NCBI GenBank assembly: GCA_023014335.1
Contig: JAECYW010000022.1
Coordinates: forward strand, 496,001-560,000
From: Galerina marginata
Lineage: Eukaryota > Basidiomycota > Agaricomycetes > Agaricales > Galerinaceae
Direction of reading: 5' to 3'
Length of the DNA stretch: 64,000 nucleotides
Shown here: positions 12,192 to 23,969 of the stretch, one piece after another
How positions within the stretch are numbered: position 1 is the first letter of the stretch
Layout: the number at the start of each line of letters is the position of its first letter
Made by a program: the position numbers and the translations under genes
Notes under the pieces: generated by a model
Database searches by the model: none
What the model was told of the DNA's origin: nothing
What the model saw: the letters and a program-made list of their open reading frames with translations, nothing else

Positions 12192-13475
12192 GGTTTGAAA
12201 TGTGCATCGATCTGAGATCAAACATCCCGAAACTCTTTGCAGCGCGGCCAGATTGTTCGCTGTGGCCTGCGACTGCCCAAGATCCGACAACCGCCCACCT
12301 CGCTCAGTGCCAGAGAAGGACCGGAATCCTACAAGTCCAGTATCCACCTCGATACGAGAGGACTCATTTAGACGGAGTACGCAACTAGGCGTCAACGCTG
12401 GAAGGTTACAACCAACCCACAAAACATGCGCGGTCACCGGTCACTCGCAAGCATTTCCAGGAACGAGATAGACTGGGATCTGTGTGTTTCACGAGTCGAA
12501 GAGGAACTGAATCCGCCAGGCACCTGTCGACGGTAAAAATATAATAATTGCTCGGCGTACAGTAAATAGCTCGGCAAAGAAAGGTTCGTAAAGGGACTCA
12601 ACTGAGAAAGAATCAATTGCTGTACGCCCACACAGGTCACAGAATGAATCACCTCGAGGAAGTCGAAGAATGTGATTCCGCGCAATGACGCTACACGTAG
12701 GATAAGAATGGGGAAGATATACGAAAGAGAAGATACGAACCAAAAACCCCGTAGCTGGAGCCTGCGCTGTTGGCTAAATTGCGGGTATCTTTGCCATGAT
12801 CTCATAGAAACGTAGAGAGGGAAGTTCCTCAATGTATACTGAATCTACGAGCTGAGAAAGGTGGGCATACGGCAATGTGGTCAGATGTTAAAAACTAAGA
12901 TGGGGTCCATCACGGGCTTACTACTTGGAGTCATTGACCGTTCACTGTGGAAGGAGCACACATTAGGGCGATCGAAACACGAGCAACGTTGTCCCTGTGA
13001 AGACGAAGCTGAACTAACGAAAGTTGTGATTGCATAGCAGTACTCACGAAATTAAAGCGAACGGAGTGCTTCTTGATATTAGGGACAAAGTTGACATCAG
13101 ACAATCAGAGTCGAGTTGAAGCTTGAAGCCTTGTAGTCGAAGTTCGGAGACACCGAATTGAAGTTTCGAAATTAAGATAGAGATTGAGATCGAAGGTCCT
13201 AGCTAGGCTGAGTTTGGATTAAAGAGACGGGTCGAAGGCGATGATCTCATCGCATGGCAGGTAAACGTAGAGTCTAGAGAAGTTCCTCAAGCCTTGTGAC
13301 AAGTGACACACGTGACACGCTAGGGATGATGCGGAATGCATCAAGTTCCTTGAAGTTCCTCTTGAACAGTAACTCTACACTCCTTCATTCCTTCATCGCT
13401 CAGCGGCACTGATGGCTAAATTCTGATGCACGGTTTACAAGTCAAATCAAGGGGGGAAGTATAACGCATGGCTGC
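12192..13475 (-). repeat. Small inverted repeat, right arm (about 1.28 kb)
   Basis: Reverse complement of 6880-8163, with the inner boundary exact at 12192. The two arms enclose about 4.03 kb that contains the SUN gene. The arm runs outward into the inverted tandem array at 13.44-15.25 kb, just as the left arm runs outward into the forward array at 6.0-6.88 kb. Confidence 0.85.
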
Positions 13476-15250
13476 GTACTTCATCTAGATATCCTCACGC
13501 ATGGTATTGCGGGATGGATGTTTGACCTCTCTATGTTTGTTGGCAAGCGAATCCAAGGCCGACTGGGAGCGAACGAATTGCACGGAAATGATGAGGCGGC
13601 CAGGTTGAGGCGGCCAGGTTCTCGTACACGGATTGCAAGTCTATTCGAAGTCTAACGCATGGATGCGTACTTCGTCTAGATATCCTCACGCATGGTACTG
13701 CGGGTTGGATATCTATGTTTGTTGGCAAGCAAATCCAAGGCCGAGCGAATTACACGAATACGATGGGGCAGGCAGTGAGTCTAGCTTTCCTTTTTTTTTA
13801 GGAAGGTATCTCTGACCACTTGCCCTCAAGCATATCGTCTTGCCAATATTAGGACCGAGCCTTCTTTCAGGTTCGTGGTCTCTTCTCGCAGGTCACGTTG
13901 ACATTCTTATGTATATGATTTTATGTTTAGGCGCTGCGCGGGCTGGATATCTATGTTCGTTAGCAGGCAAATCCAGGGCCGGGTTCTACGGATTGCAAGT
14001 CGATTCGAAGTCTAACGCATGGATGCGTACTTCGTCTAGATATCCTCACGCATGGTATTGCGGGCTGGATATCTATGTCTGTTGGCAAGCAAATCCAAGG
14101 CCGAGCGAATTGCACGAAAACGATGGGGCAGGCAGTGAGTCTAGCTTTCCTTTTTTTTTTTAGGAAGGGATCTCTGACCACTTGCCCTCAAGCATATCGT
14201 CTTGCCAATATTAGGACCGAGCCTTCTTTCAGGTTCGTGGTCTCTTCTCGCAGGTCACGTTGACATTCTTATGTATATGATTTCATGTTTAGGCGCTGCG
14301 CGGGCTGGATATCTATGTTCGTTAGCAGGCAAATCCAGGGCCGGGTTCTACGGATTGCAAGTCGATTCGAAGTCTAACGCATGGATGCGTACTTCGTCTA
14401 GATATCCTCACGCATGGTACTGCGGGCTGGATATCTATGTTTGTTGGCAAGCAAATCCAAGGCCGAGCGAATTACACGAATACGATGGGGCAGGCAGTGA
14501 GTCTAGCTTTCCTTTTTATTTTAGGAAGGTATCTCTGACCACTTGCCCTCAAGCATATCGTCTTGCCAATATTAGGACCGAGCCTTCAGCATCCACAGGA
14601 TTTCAGGTTCGTGGTCTCTTCTCGCAGGTCACGTTGACATTCTTATGTATATGATTTTATGTTTAGGCGCTGCGCGGGCTGGATATCTATGTTCGTTAGC
14701 AGGCAAATCCAGGGCCGGGTTCTACGGATTGCAAGTCGATTCGAAGTCTAACGCATGGATGCGTACTTCGTCTAGATATCCTCACGCATGGTATTGCGGG
14801 CTGGATATCTATGTTTGTTGGCAAGCAAATCCAAGGCCGAGCGAATTGCACGAAAACGATGAGGTGGCCAGGTTCTCGTACAAGGATTTCAAGTCTATTC
14901 GAAGTCTAACGGATGGATGCGTACTTCGTCTAGATATCCTCACGCATGGTACTGCGGGCTGGATATCTGTGTTCATTGCAAGCAAATCCAAGGCCGAGCG
15001 AATTACACGAATACGATGGGGCAGCCAGTAAGGCCAGTAAGTCTTGCTTTCCTTTTTTTTTTAGGAAGGGATATCTGACCACTTGCCCTCAAGCATATCG
15101 TCTTGCCAATATTAGGGCTGAGCCTTCAGCATCCACAGGATTTCATGTTCGTGGCCTCTTCTCGCAGGCCACATTGACATCCTTATGTATACGATTTCAT
15201 GTTTAGGCGCGGCATCTGAGCCTTGATGGACCGATCTCATGATTAGCATA
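13440..15250 (-). repeat. Tandem array of composite-repeat units (inverted)
   Basis: Repeated blocks of about 0.35-0.5 kb, each made of a GGTATCTCTGACCACTTGCC part, a CAGGTTCGTGGTCTCTTCTC part and one or two shorter units carrying TCTAGATATCCTCACGCATGG. Frames of 60-150 codons are open through many units on both strands and encode the same peptide again and again. This follows from a unit length compatible with an open frame and is not evidence of a gene. Confidence 0.75.
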
Positions 15251-15910
15251 TCTCTTCTCCTTGGTACACTCAGCCTCAAGGTAAGGTAGTTTCGTCGTTT
15301 TCTTTTTCGAAGAGTTCCTCATCCTTCATCATCTAGATATTGAACATGTGCACAACGAATCTCGACTTCGGCCTTTCCTATTACACGAACCTCAGCCTAC
15401 GCTTTGTCGGTTGATCTGAAAGCGATGCCTCGCGCGTGGTATCGCCGTCTGGCTGTCTATGTTTGTTGCCCAAGGTTGCCCGAATTCTCGGTGGCTGAGA
15501 AGTTCGTCGGATCAACTCGTTTTCGCTTCTTTCATTTTCTAAATGTCTCTCTCTCGTCAGACTTGTGTATTGGACGGACGCCGAATCATGTGCTGAAAGA
15601 TCTTGAACTCTCCAATTTTGGGACAATCGGTAATTTAATTTGATAGCTTCAATCTTATTGCCGTTGGAAGTATTCCTTACATCTTCTAATTTAGGAACCG
15701 AGAGCAGTTGATTCTCTGAGATATGGATTCAATGTAGACTATGACTTTGCGAGGTGTATGACAGTCAGTAATGATCGAATCGGCTGTGAAACAGACGTCT
15801 CATGTTTTTATCCAGGTTCTGCCGAACTCAACATTGTTTGAAGAATGGACGAACGCTGAAGGCAGGGGCTAAGTCGGTTTAAACAGGCGGTAAGTTTATT
15901 AGGCCGAACT
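15250..15910 (-). repeat. Composite repeat, middle part (inverted copy)
   Basis: Matches 45.46-46.1 kb and 5.25-5.9 kb in reverse complement. The copy ends at about 15.91 kb: other copies continue beyond AAGTTCGGCCTAATAAACTT, whereas here the sequence switches to the gene-bearing segment. Its mirror image in the right arm ends at about 45.46 kb. Confidence 0.65.
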
Positions 15911-16120
15911 TAGTACCTCTCGCATCGGGTTATCATACTGATTTTGCTCTCAATTTTGTAGCCTTGAACCCCGACTCCCTCGCCCACGATCCTACCAATG
16001 TTGGTGGACTTATCGTCTCGCATCGTCTCGGAAATAAGCAAGCCTCATGATCATCGTCAAGCACGACCCGTTCTTTTCGCCAAGTCCTGAATTCATGAAC
16101 TCCTTGGTATTCATACAGTC

Positions 16121-16673
16121 ATGTTGAACTCTTCTCAGTACCTTTCCGACCGCTTCTTTCAATCCTTCTTGAACGGTCAGCTTCATTGCTGCACACCAAA
16201 GATGTCGCCCTCTAGATCAAGAATCGACCTTTTTTGTTGTAGTTTCAATGCTCGATGTTATATATATCAGATTCGCCACCTGAATCCGAAGCGGTATGCA
16301 ACTGGAATGCTTTCCTCTCTCGTGCAGTTATTGTAAGTCTCGGTAGTTACCCAGTTTTGTTTCTACTCACAATTATTATTAGTAGGTCGCAATCAAACTT
16401 CTAGACAATGTTATTCGCCTTATTTCTCCAGTCGACGTTGTGGCATCTGTCGAAGTACATCTAGAAGAATATTCAGAGGACACTTCAACGCCCCACCCAC
16501 CATTTCGCATCTTTGGTGCTTCTAATCCTTGCGTCTCGGTACCACCAATCCCAGCGAAATTTCTGGCCCCGGCTCCAAGCGATGATTTTCGAAGGAAGTC
16601 CAGTCCTGGACTATGGATTAGGCACTTTTTTTACGCAATGGGCCAATCTTGCGCCGTTTTCTTAGTCAGTTAA
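16121..16673 (+). CDS. Unrecognised spliced gene, left-arm copy
   Basis: The convincing part is two exons. The first ends with SEAVCNWNAFLSRAVI at about 16332. A GT-AG intron of about 50 bases follows, and the second exon opens with VAIKLLDNVIRLISPVDVVA and runs to the stop at 16673. The C-terminal part is Pro/Ser-rich and then hydrophobic. The 5' end is unsettled: an ATG at 16121 opens a plausible exon, but its join to the first good exon is not clear. No family was recognised. The gene is convergent with the RING gene (stops about 400 bases apart), and an identical copy lies on the minus strand at 44696-45248. Confidence 0.45.
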
Positions 16674-17075
16674 TTGTTCATGTGGGCCTAATTTTTCCAT
16701 GCTGGTTTTGTACTGGATTGTATTTTCTAGACCTGTGTGCGATGGATTGTAGAGGATAGGACATTCTATCAAAGTCCTGGCATCTATCCTGAGCAGTGAG
16801 ATCTAGTGAGAGGCAAGCCCGGAAGTTACATTAAACAAACATGATGTCATGTCACAAATATTGGCGGGCTTCAAAAAGACAACTCACATTGCCATCTGTC
16901 GAATCCGTGTGCATAGATGTGTTAAATGACCGATGTACGCCTCGGGAAGAAAAAGCAAAAAGCACCAAATAGTAGTGTATATTATTTACAAATTAAAGTA
17001 TGAACAAAATGAAAGAAGGAACAAAATGAAAGCCCTGCGTCTACTCGTAAAATTCTTCTGTCGTATATCCCAGGG

Positions 17076-17981
17076 TCAAGCGTCAAGTGCAAATAAGGGG
17101 ACAAAATAATTAGCAGAATAAACACCCTCTCTCGCACTGAGAATTTCTGCTACGTGGTCCTGGAGAGCGACGCGCAGGGAAGAGACGAGGGCTCTGACTT
17201 CGTTATTTGGCTGCGGAGTTAAGATAACCGTTCCACGGCACGTTGGGCAACGGTAAGAAAAATATTTCGTGGGTTTTTCGAGAAAGAAGCAAACATTCCA
17301 CAGGATTTTTCGGAGTTCAGCTCGAGTGGTAGGGACTCTTTGAACGGGAAGATGGTGATCTTCAGAGAATTCATCGAGGCGGGACTGAAGATGTTTCTCG
17401 AACAGCGTACGTAGGCACAAAGCACAAAAGCTGTGACCGCAACTGATTCTGGTGTGGATGCTCAGTGGTACAAACAGTAGCACGCGGCGTTGTCGGGCCT
17501 ACCTGAAAGACGATTCCATTGCGCGTAGACAGATGCCACAGGTAGCAGAGGCAAAAACATCACAAACCTGGCTTGAGGTCAATACCAAAGCAGATAGGAC
17601 GACATCGCACTCACTCCTTTAACTATATCTGCGGCGTCTTGTTCTAACTGTTGTTGTAGGAGTACCTCATTTGGAGCAGTGCTAGCGCTGTGATTGGGTC
17701 TGGGTAAGTCGACTAGAGGCGCAGCGATGGCAGCTGAGACTGCTGGCGGCTTTGGATGGGCTGGTGGAAATAATATTAGAAGGTTCTCGCAAAGACCGGA
17801 CAATTGACTGACCTTTTTTTTCCGGAGTCTTTTTGTCAGTAATAGCAGCCGTCTCCTGACTGGCTTTGATACGCGGGGAACGTCTAAGCGGACTTGGAGA
17901 TGGTAGACGCAAAAGGCCGATTCGATGCCTGCGCGAGTAAGGTGTCGATGGATGGCGCCTTCTTGGCGTCGCGTCACTCAT
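17076..17981 (-). CDS. RING-finger protein, left-arm copy
   Basis: Mirror copy of the gene at 43388-44293, where the exon structure is given: four exons, 248 residues. The N-terminus is basic (SDATPRRRHPSTP). A RING-type finger starts at ATCGICL, continues with SCGHSFCALCL and ends, after an unusually long stretch of about 55 residues, with YRCPTCRG. RING proteins are typically E3 ubiquitin ligases; whether this one is active cannot be told from sequence. Because the arms match, this copy encodes the same protein. It is convergent with the gene at 16.1-16.7 kb and is followed on its 5' side by the 3' end of an inverted repeat copy at about 18.15 kb. Confidence 0.75.
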
Positions 17982-18149
17982 AATGCAGCAGAGGTAAAAT
18001 AGGAGTGGCAAGAGAGAAATTGGGGATTGAGGGAGGGAAGGGCGACCCCAGACAACTTATAATTACGGGCTGCCGCATGTTGGAGAGACAAAGTAACAAA
18101 GTAATCGTCGTACAATCAGAATCCTTCAAGTTCTCAGAGAGTCCCAAAG

Positions 18150-21100
18150 AGAATGTGACGAGTGACACACGTGACACGCTACGGATGATGCGGAATCCAT
18201 CAAGTTCCTCTTGAGCAGTGACTCTACACTCCTTCATTGCTTCATCGCTCAGCGGCACTGATGGCTAAATTCTCATGCACGGTTTACAAGTCAAATCAAG
18301 GGGGGAAGTATAACGCATGGCTGCGTACTTCATCTGGATATCCTCACGCATGGTATTGCGGGATGGATGTTTGACCTCTCTATGTTTGTTGGCAAGCGAA
18401 TCCAAGGCCGACTGGGAGCGAACGAATTGCACGAAAACGATGAGGCGGCCAGGTTCTCGTACACGGATTGCAAGTCTATTCGAAGTCTAACGGATGGATG
18501 CGTGCTTCGTCTAGATATCCTCGCGCATGGTACTGCGGGCTGGATATCTATGTTCGTTGGCAAGCAAATCCAAGGCCGAGCGAATTGCACTAAAATAATG
18601 AGGCGGCCAGGTTCTCGTACACGGATTTCAAGTCTATTCGAAGTCTAACGGATGGATGCGTGCTTCGTCTAGATATCCTCACGCATGGTACTGCGGGCTA
18701 GATATCTATGTTCGTTGGCAAGCAAATCCAAGGCCGAGCGAATTGCACTAAAATAATGAGGCGGCCAGGTTCTCGTACACGGATTTCAAGTCTATTCGAA
18801 GTCTAACGGATGGATGCGTGCTTCGTCTAGATATCCTCACGCATGGTACTGCGGGCTAGATATCTATGTTCGTTGGCAAGCAAATCCAAGGCCGAGCGAA
18901 TTACACGAATACGATGAGGCAGCCAGTGAGTCTAGCTTTCCTTTTTATTTTAGGAAGGGATCTCTGACCACTTGCTCTCAAGCATATCGTCTTGCCAGTA
19001 TTACGGCCGAGCCTTCAGCATCCACAGGATTTCAGGTTCGTGGCCTCTTCTCGCAGGTCACGTTGACATTCTTATGTATATGATTTTATGTTTAGGCGCT
19101 GCGCGGGCTGGATATCTATGTTCGTTAGCAGGCAAATCCAGGGCCGGGTTCTACGGATTGCAAGTCGATTCGAAGTCTAACGCATGGATGCATACTTCGT
19201 CTAGATATCCTCACGCATGGTATTGCGGGCTGGATATCTATGTTTGTTGGCAAGCAAATCCAAGGCCGAGCGAATTGCACGAAAACGATGAGGCGGCCAG
19301 GTTCTCGTACAAGGATTTCAAGTCTATTCGAAGTCTAACGCATGAATGCATACTTCGTCTAGATATCCTCACGCATGGTACTGCGGGCTGGATATCTATG
19401 TTTGTTGGCAAGCAAATCCAAGGCCGAGCGAATTGCACGAATACGATGGGGCAGCCAGTGAGTCTAGCTTTCCTTTTTATTTTAGGAAGGTATCTCTGAC
19501 CACTTGCCCTCAAGCATATCGTCTTGCCAATATTAGGACCGAGCCTTCAGCATCCACAGGATTTCAGGTTCGTGGTCTCTTCTCGCAGGTCACGTTGACA
19601 TTCTTATGTATATGATTTCATGTTTAGGCGCGGCGGGGGCTGGATATCTATGTTCGTTAGCAGGCAAATCCAGGGCCGGGTTCTACGGATTGCAAGTCGA
19701 TTCGAAGTCTAACGCATGGATGCGTACTTCGTCTAGATATCCTCACGCATGGTATTGCGGGCTGGATATCTATGTTTGTTGGCAAGCAAATCCAAGGCCG
19801 AGCGAATTACACCAAAACGATGAGGCAGCCAGTGAGTCTTATCTTTCCTCTTTTTTTTTTCTTGCTTTTCTTTCGTATTAACAGTCTTCGCAGCTTAAAT
19901 GTCGCCTATCGCTCAAGATATAGCTAGCACTTTGTCTTGCCCATGAGCTTTGATTTGGATAGTTGGTGAGTCCGTGTTCTGTGGTCCATAGGCAGGGATC
20001 TCTGACCAGATGCCCTCAAGTATATCGTCTTGCCAATATTAGGGCCGAGCCTTCAGCATGTACAACAGGTTCGTGGCCTCTTCTTGCAGGTGACGTTGAC
20101 GTCCTTATGTATACGATTTCATGGTTAGGCGCGGCATCTAAGCCATGATGGGCGGATCTCATGATCAGCATATCTCCTCTCTTCGGTATACTCAGCCTCA
20201 AGGTATTTTCGCCGTTTTCTGTTTCGAATAGTTCCTTATCTTTCTTCATCTAGATATTGCAATATGAATCTCAACTTCGCCCTTTCCTATTACACGAGCC
20301 TCCGCGTACGCTTTGTCGGTTGATCAGAAAGCGATGCCTCGAGGGTGGCATCGCCATCTGTCTATGTTTGTTGCCCGAGAGTGCCCGAATTCTGGGTGGC
20401 TGAGAAGTTCGTCGGATCAACTCGTTTTCGCTTTTCTTCATTTTCTAAATGTCTCTCTCATCAGACTTGTATATTGGACGGATGCCGAATCATGTGCTAA
20501 AAAATCTTGAACACTCTCCGAATTTGTGACAATCGGTAATTTAATCCGATAGCGTCAATCTTATTGTCGTTGGAAGTATTCCTTACATCTTCTGATTTAG
20601 GAACCGATATCGCGTCCACTTTTCAAGGGTTTGAACGTAGACTATGACGTTGTGGGGTGTATGACAGTCAGTAAGGCCATCGAATTGGCTGTGAAACAGA
20701 TGTCTCAAGTTTTTTCATCCAGGTTCCGCGGAATTCAACATTGTTTGAAGAATGGACGAACGCTAGAGGCAGCTAAGTCGGTTTGAACGGGTGGTAAGTT
20801 TATTAGACCGAACTTCTCTAATTTGAAGAGACTCCTCATGTATCTCGATTTAGATGATGTCAGGCATATTCGCCGCTATCTCGGGCGAAGTCGGACGGAG
20901 AATCATGTGTTTATCTGGTTTGTGGGCCTTTTTCATATCTCGTGTTGACCACCATTCTCACTTCAAAGCTAGGGTTTGGATTTCAGTTCCGATGGTTCTT
21001 CCATTCTCCTCATTTACGACTTCGGGTACTTGTTAGCAATTTTTACTTTCTCTTGTGAAGGTAATACTCATGTTACCTAGATATCATATTAAGTCGGAGT

Positions 21101-22575
21101 TATTAACGAAGATAACTCCTCGATCCATTCTAGAGGTGTGGTAAGTCGAACCTCTCAGCTTTGTGAGCATGATTCTGATGACCGTGTAAATGAATTAGGT
21201 TAGGATGATTGAAGTGTTGGTTTCATCTTACTTCCGACACTTTTTATTGTCATTACAATTGTGGCAATATGTCGAGCCGTTATGAAGGCCAAGAGAAGAC
21301 GATTGGTTGTCAGTGTCGTCAACAATTGGCACTAAGTCTTGAATTCAGCACTTACTATATTGTACGTTTCTTCTCCATATCGGCGCTGATTGTCACTTCC
21401 TCATAGCCGCCTTTAAAATTAGCTTGACGAGGACCATTCGTCGTCGACACGTTTCGAGAGTTTACTCTGGCGGTGCTATCTTTGTTGGTTCATCGACAGA
21501 CCAACCTGGCGCGGAATGACCGGCAATAATATCAAAAGCCTGTCAACGTGGACATGTAATGAAATCAAACTTGGCACCCGTAAGGTTTAATTTTTCGTTC
21601 TCAGTGTACGCATGCTTGAACAGTGCTAGGTTGATTTCTCTAGTTGAAAGTTTGTCTTTCAATGTTACAAAGGGATTGTATCTTACTGAGGAGAGCTTGG
21701 AGAAGTGCTCAAGGTCTGACCGATCAAATGTTCCGTTACTTCCTGCCACCTCTGACACTCTTGTTCTAGCTGGGTTATATATCTTGCCTAAAGTTTCAGC
21801 TCATGAGTCGCACATCGAAATGGAAAGACGATTCAGCTGCCTGGTTTGATCATGAGGTTAGACTGAAAAGATGTACGTTTCTGTTCTGTATGCACACAAC
21901 TTATTTTCTCATATATCCTTCGAACCCTTCATTAGGTAAATGACCGGCTGCTCCTTCTTCCCGTTCCGACCTCCTGGAATCTATCAGGATTCCGTACTTT
22001 CGCTCTCTAACATTCTTGAGATTCCATCTTGGATTCTACGCATTCCATCGATTTTCCATCCGTCGAATGACCTGTATCGAGCCAATTTTATTTCCGCAAT
22101 TTCATTTCCGCACCATCCATCTCATATGTGTACTAGACATCTTCGGCAGATAACTGCCACCATTCCACCAATGCCCGTTCTTGCCTCATAGGCCCTCGTT
22201 ACTCTCTGAGTCGGTGAATGCTGTCGAGTTTCAAGCGGACTCCATGGATTCCGCACATAACCTTGTACCAGTGACCATGACAGCGCCGTCCTTTCTTTCC
22301 ATTCCGACTGCTTGGAATCCATCTGGATTTCATACTTTCACTACTTAATATTTTTGGAATTCCATCTTATATTCTACGGTTCCATCGATTTTTGTGTCCA
22401 TCAACACCTTATTTCGAGCCAACATATTTGTATCGGACACCTTCGGCAAATAACTGCCAACATTCCAGAATTTCCAGCAACGCCCGTCCTCGCCTCACAG
22501 TCATACGTATTCCTTGTGGCTCAGTGTATGCTGCCGAATTCCAAGCGCAATCTACGCATTGTCTGTGAGTCCTCC
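18150..22575 (-). repeat. Composite repeat, most complete copy (inverted)
   Basis: In reverse: the 5' part at 22.57-21.9 kb, the middle part at 21.9-19.95 kb, the tandem array at 19.86-18.30 kb, and the 3' end at 18.32-18.15 kb with the tip GTGTCACGTGTGTCACTCGT on the minus strand. Sequence past 22503 still resembles copy 1a near 2.12-2.2 kb, so the repeat reaches about 22.57 kb here, whereas its mirror copy is cut at 39024. Confidence 0.7.
18662..18819 (-). repeat. Extra 158-base tandem unit
   Basis: One whole array unit, from GCTTCGTCTAGATATCC to the next occurrence of the same stretch, present here and missing from the matching place in the right arm. Units at 18504, 18662 and 18820 are spaced exactly 158 bases. 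It is the only length difference I found between the large arms. Confidence 0.8.
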
Positions 22576-22689
22576 ACTCTTTCCAATTTTTCGATATTAA
22601 CGACTCTCCTGTGACTAAGTGTATATACATCCGTCTTTTCCGCTAACTCAACCAGCACCTGAGCAAAAATTTCTATTCTGACAGTGGAG

Positions 22690-23282
22690 CTGTTGAAATG
22701 TGTTCGCCACCGCGCTTTTTGCTATCAGCTTGACGTTTTCCCTCGTTTACTGATCCTGTCTCGTAGGTTCGTCAGGATGAAAAACTCGAACTTGCAAAAC
22801 TTCTCGAACATGTCCTCAGCCGATGCCCAGGTTTCTACTTGTGATCGATCTAGTTTTTCCACCAGCCTGGCAGCTGGTATGTCGCTATTAAGTACTTTCT
22901 GGAGATCCTATACTTATATTGCTGTCTATTTATAGATTCCTCCGTGTGACGTTCGGAACTGGCTTGAGGTGCGCATGGCCATGGGTGTTCCTACGCCATG
23001 GAGAGGAAAAACAACCGACTCGAATGTAATTACTTCAATCTTGTGATTCGTTTCCTATTGACTTTGCACCTCCAGAAATTGCTGAGTTCTCGGCAATCAG
23101 ATCAAACAGTATTAATGTTGTAACCTCGTCGCATGCCCATTGTCTCTGCGAGGTCGAGAACCTACACAGCGGACCTGAAACCTTGGTTTTCGGGGCTCTT
23201 CATAACAAAAACTTTGAAGCTTTATATGCTAACGTCACCAAAAACCCAGACTCATATGTTTCAAGCCCTGTCCTCCTCTGAC
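22690..23282 (+). pseudogene. Possible broken spliced gene
   Basis: Short plus-strand stretches read as exons with fair splice signals: LELAKLLEHVLSRCP (about 22780-22830), IPPCDVRNWLEVRMAMGVPT (about 22935-23028), then, after an intron ending in CCTCCAG near 23075, a longer piece containing INVVTSSHAHCLCEVENLHS that stops near 23282. The last piece is not in phase with the exon before it, so either the intron border is wrong or a frameshift has occurred. No family recognised. The neighbouring interval up to 23.97 kb has no supported gene. Confidence 0.3.
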
Positions 23283-23969
23283 GAACCGACAACCGGAGCT
23301 GGGCGGAACGCATTGACCTATATCATCCGACTCAAGTTTGTTCATACGTTAATCTTGGCTATGGTATCGCATCCATTCAGTGGTGCGGTTCTTCCCGATC
23401 GCGACAAAGCAAGGCTAACCAAACAGTCAACTTCTAGGTACCAACGAAGTACAATTTGTGACGCAAAGTGATGTTCAAAATGCTCATTTTGCAAACCCGC
23501 TACTCACGAATCGCAGTTTTGAAACAATGTATACGGTATTTGGCTAGCCAAACCGGGGATCTTATGGGTGTTCTTAATATGTCATCCTACTGGTTCACCG
23601 CTTGCTCTCGAGAGCTGTGAGCCTGTGACGCCCCTTTACGGGACTGTAGGTTTGGTCATTAGCAGCTTTACTTCTCAGCAAGGTTCATCGCCACTCATAA
23701 TTTAAAATTCCGTCCCGTATAATTAGTGCCTTTCGACAGTGCTAGCTTTCAATCCCACGCTCTCGATCCTCACACTCTCCGTCGGTCATGAATGTCAAGT
23801 CGAAGCCACCATCGATATCGATGTTGGACCTACATAGCAGCGTTGATCTTTGAATTTTTCTATTACATCCTCATTAGGAATATCTTCTCACGTCCAGGCC
23901 CTTTGATCTCGTTCTCTTTTCCTTTCGTCCTGAACACCTCTAGGTGCCTTGGCTTTTCTCCAACTCAAC

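Larger units (their letters stand above)
15308..22503 (+). repeat. Large inverted duplication, left arm (7,196 bases)
   Basis: Near-perfect reverse complement of 39024-46061. Coordinates pair as x + y = 61369 in the outer part and 61527 in the inner part; the shift of 158 equals one tandem unit that is extra in this arm (three copies at about 18504, 18662 and 18820 against two in the other arm). All translated stretches I compared between the arms were identical. The inner break is exact at 22503/39024. The outer break is softer: single-base and 2-base differences begin at 15307/46062 and accumulate outward within repeats. The arm carries one unrecognised gene, one RING gene and inverted repeat copies. 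Confidence 0.9.

Noticed and set aside
13440..15250. Repeated open frames of 60-175 codons across the tandem arrays (also at 18.3-19.9, 41.7-43.0, 46.2-47.1 and 51.4-53.0 kb)
   Set aside because: The same peptide recurs because the DNA unit repeats; several frames on both strands are open at once, no splice or start context is shared, and indels between units change the frame freely.
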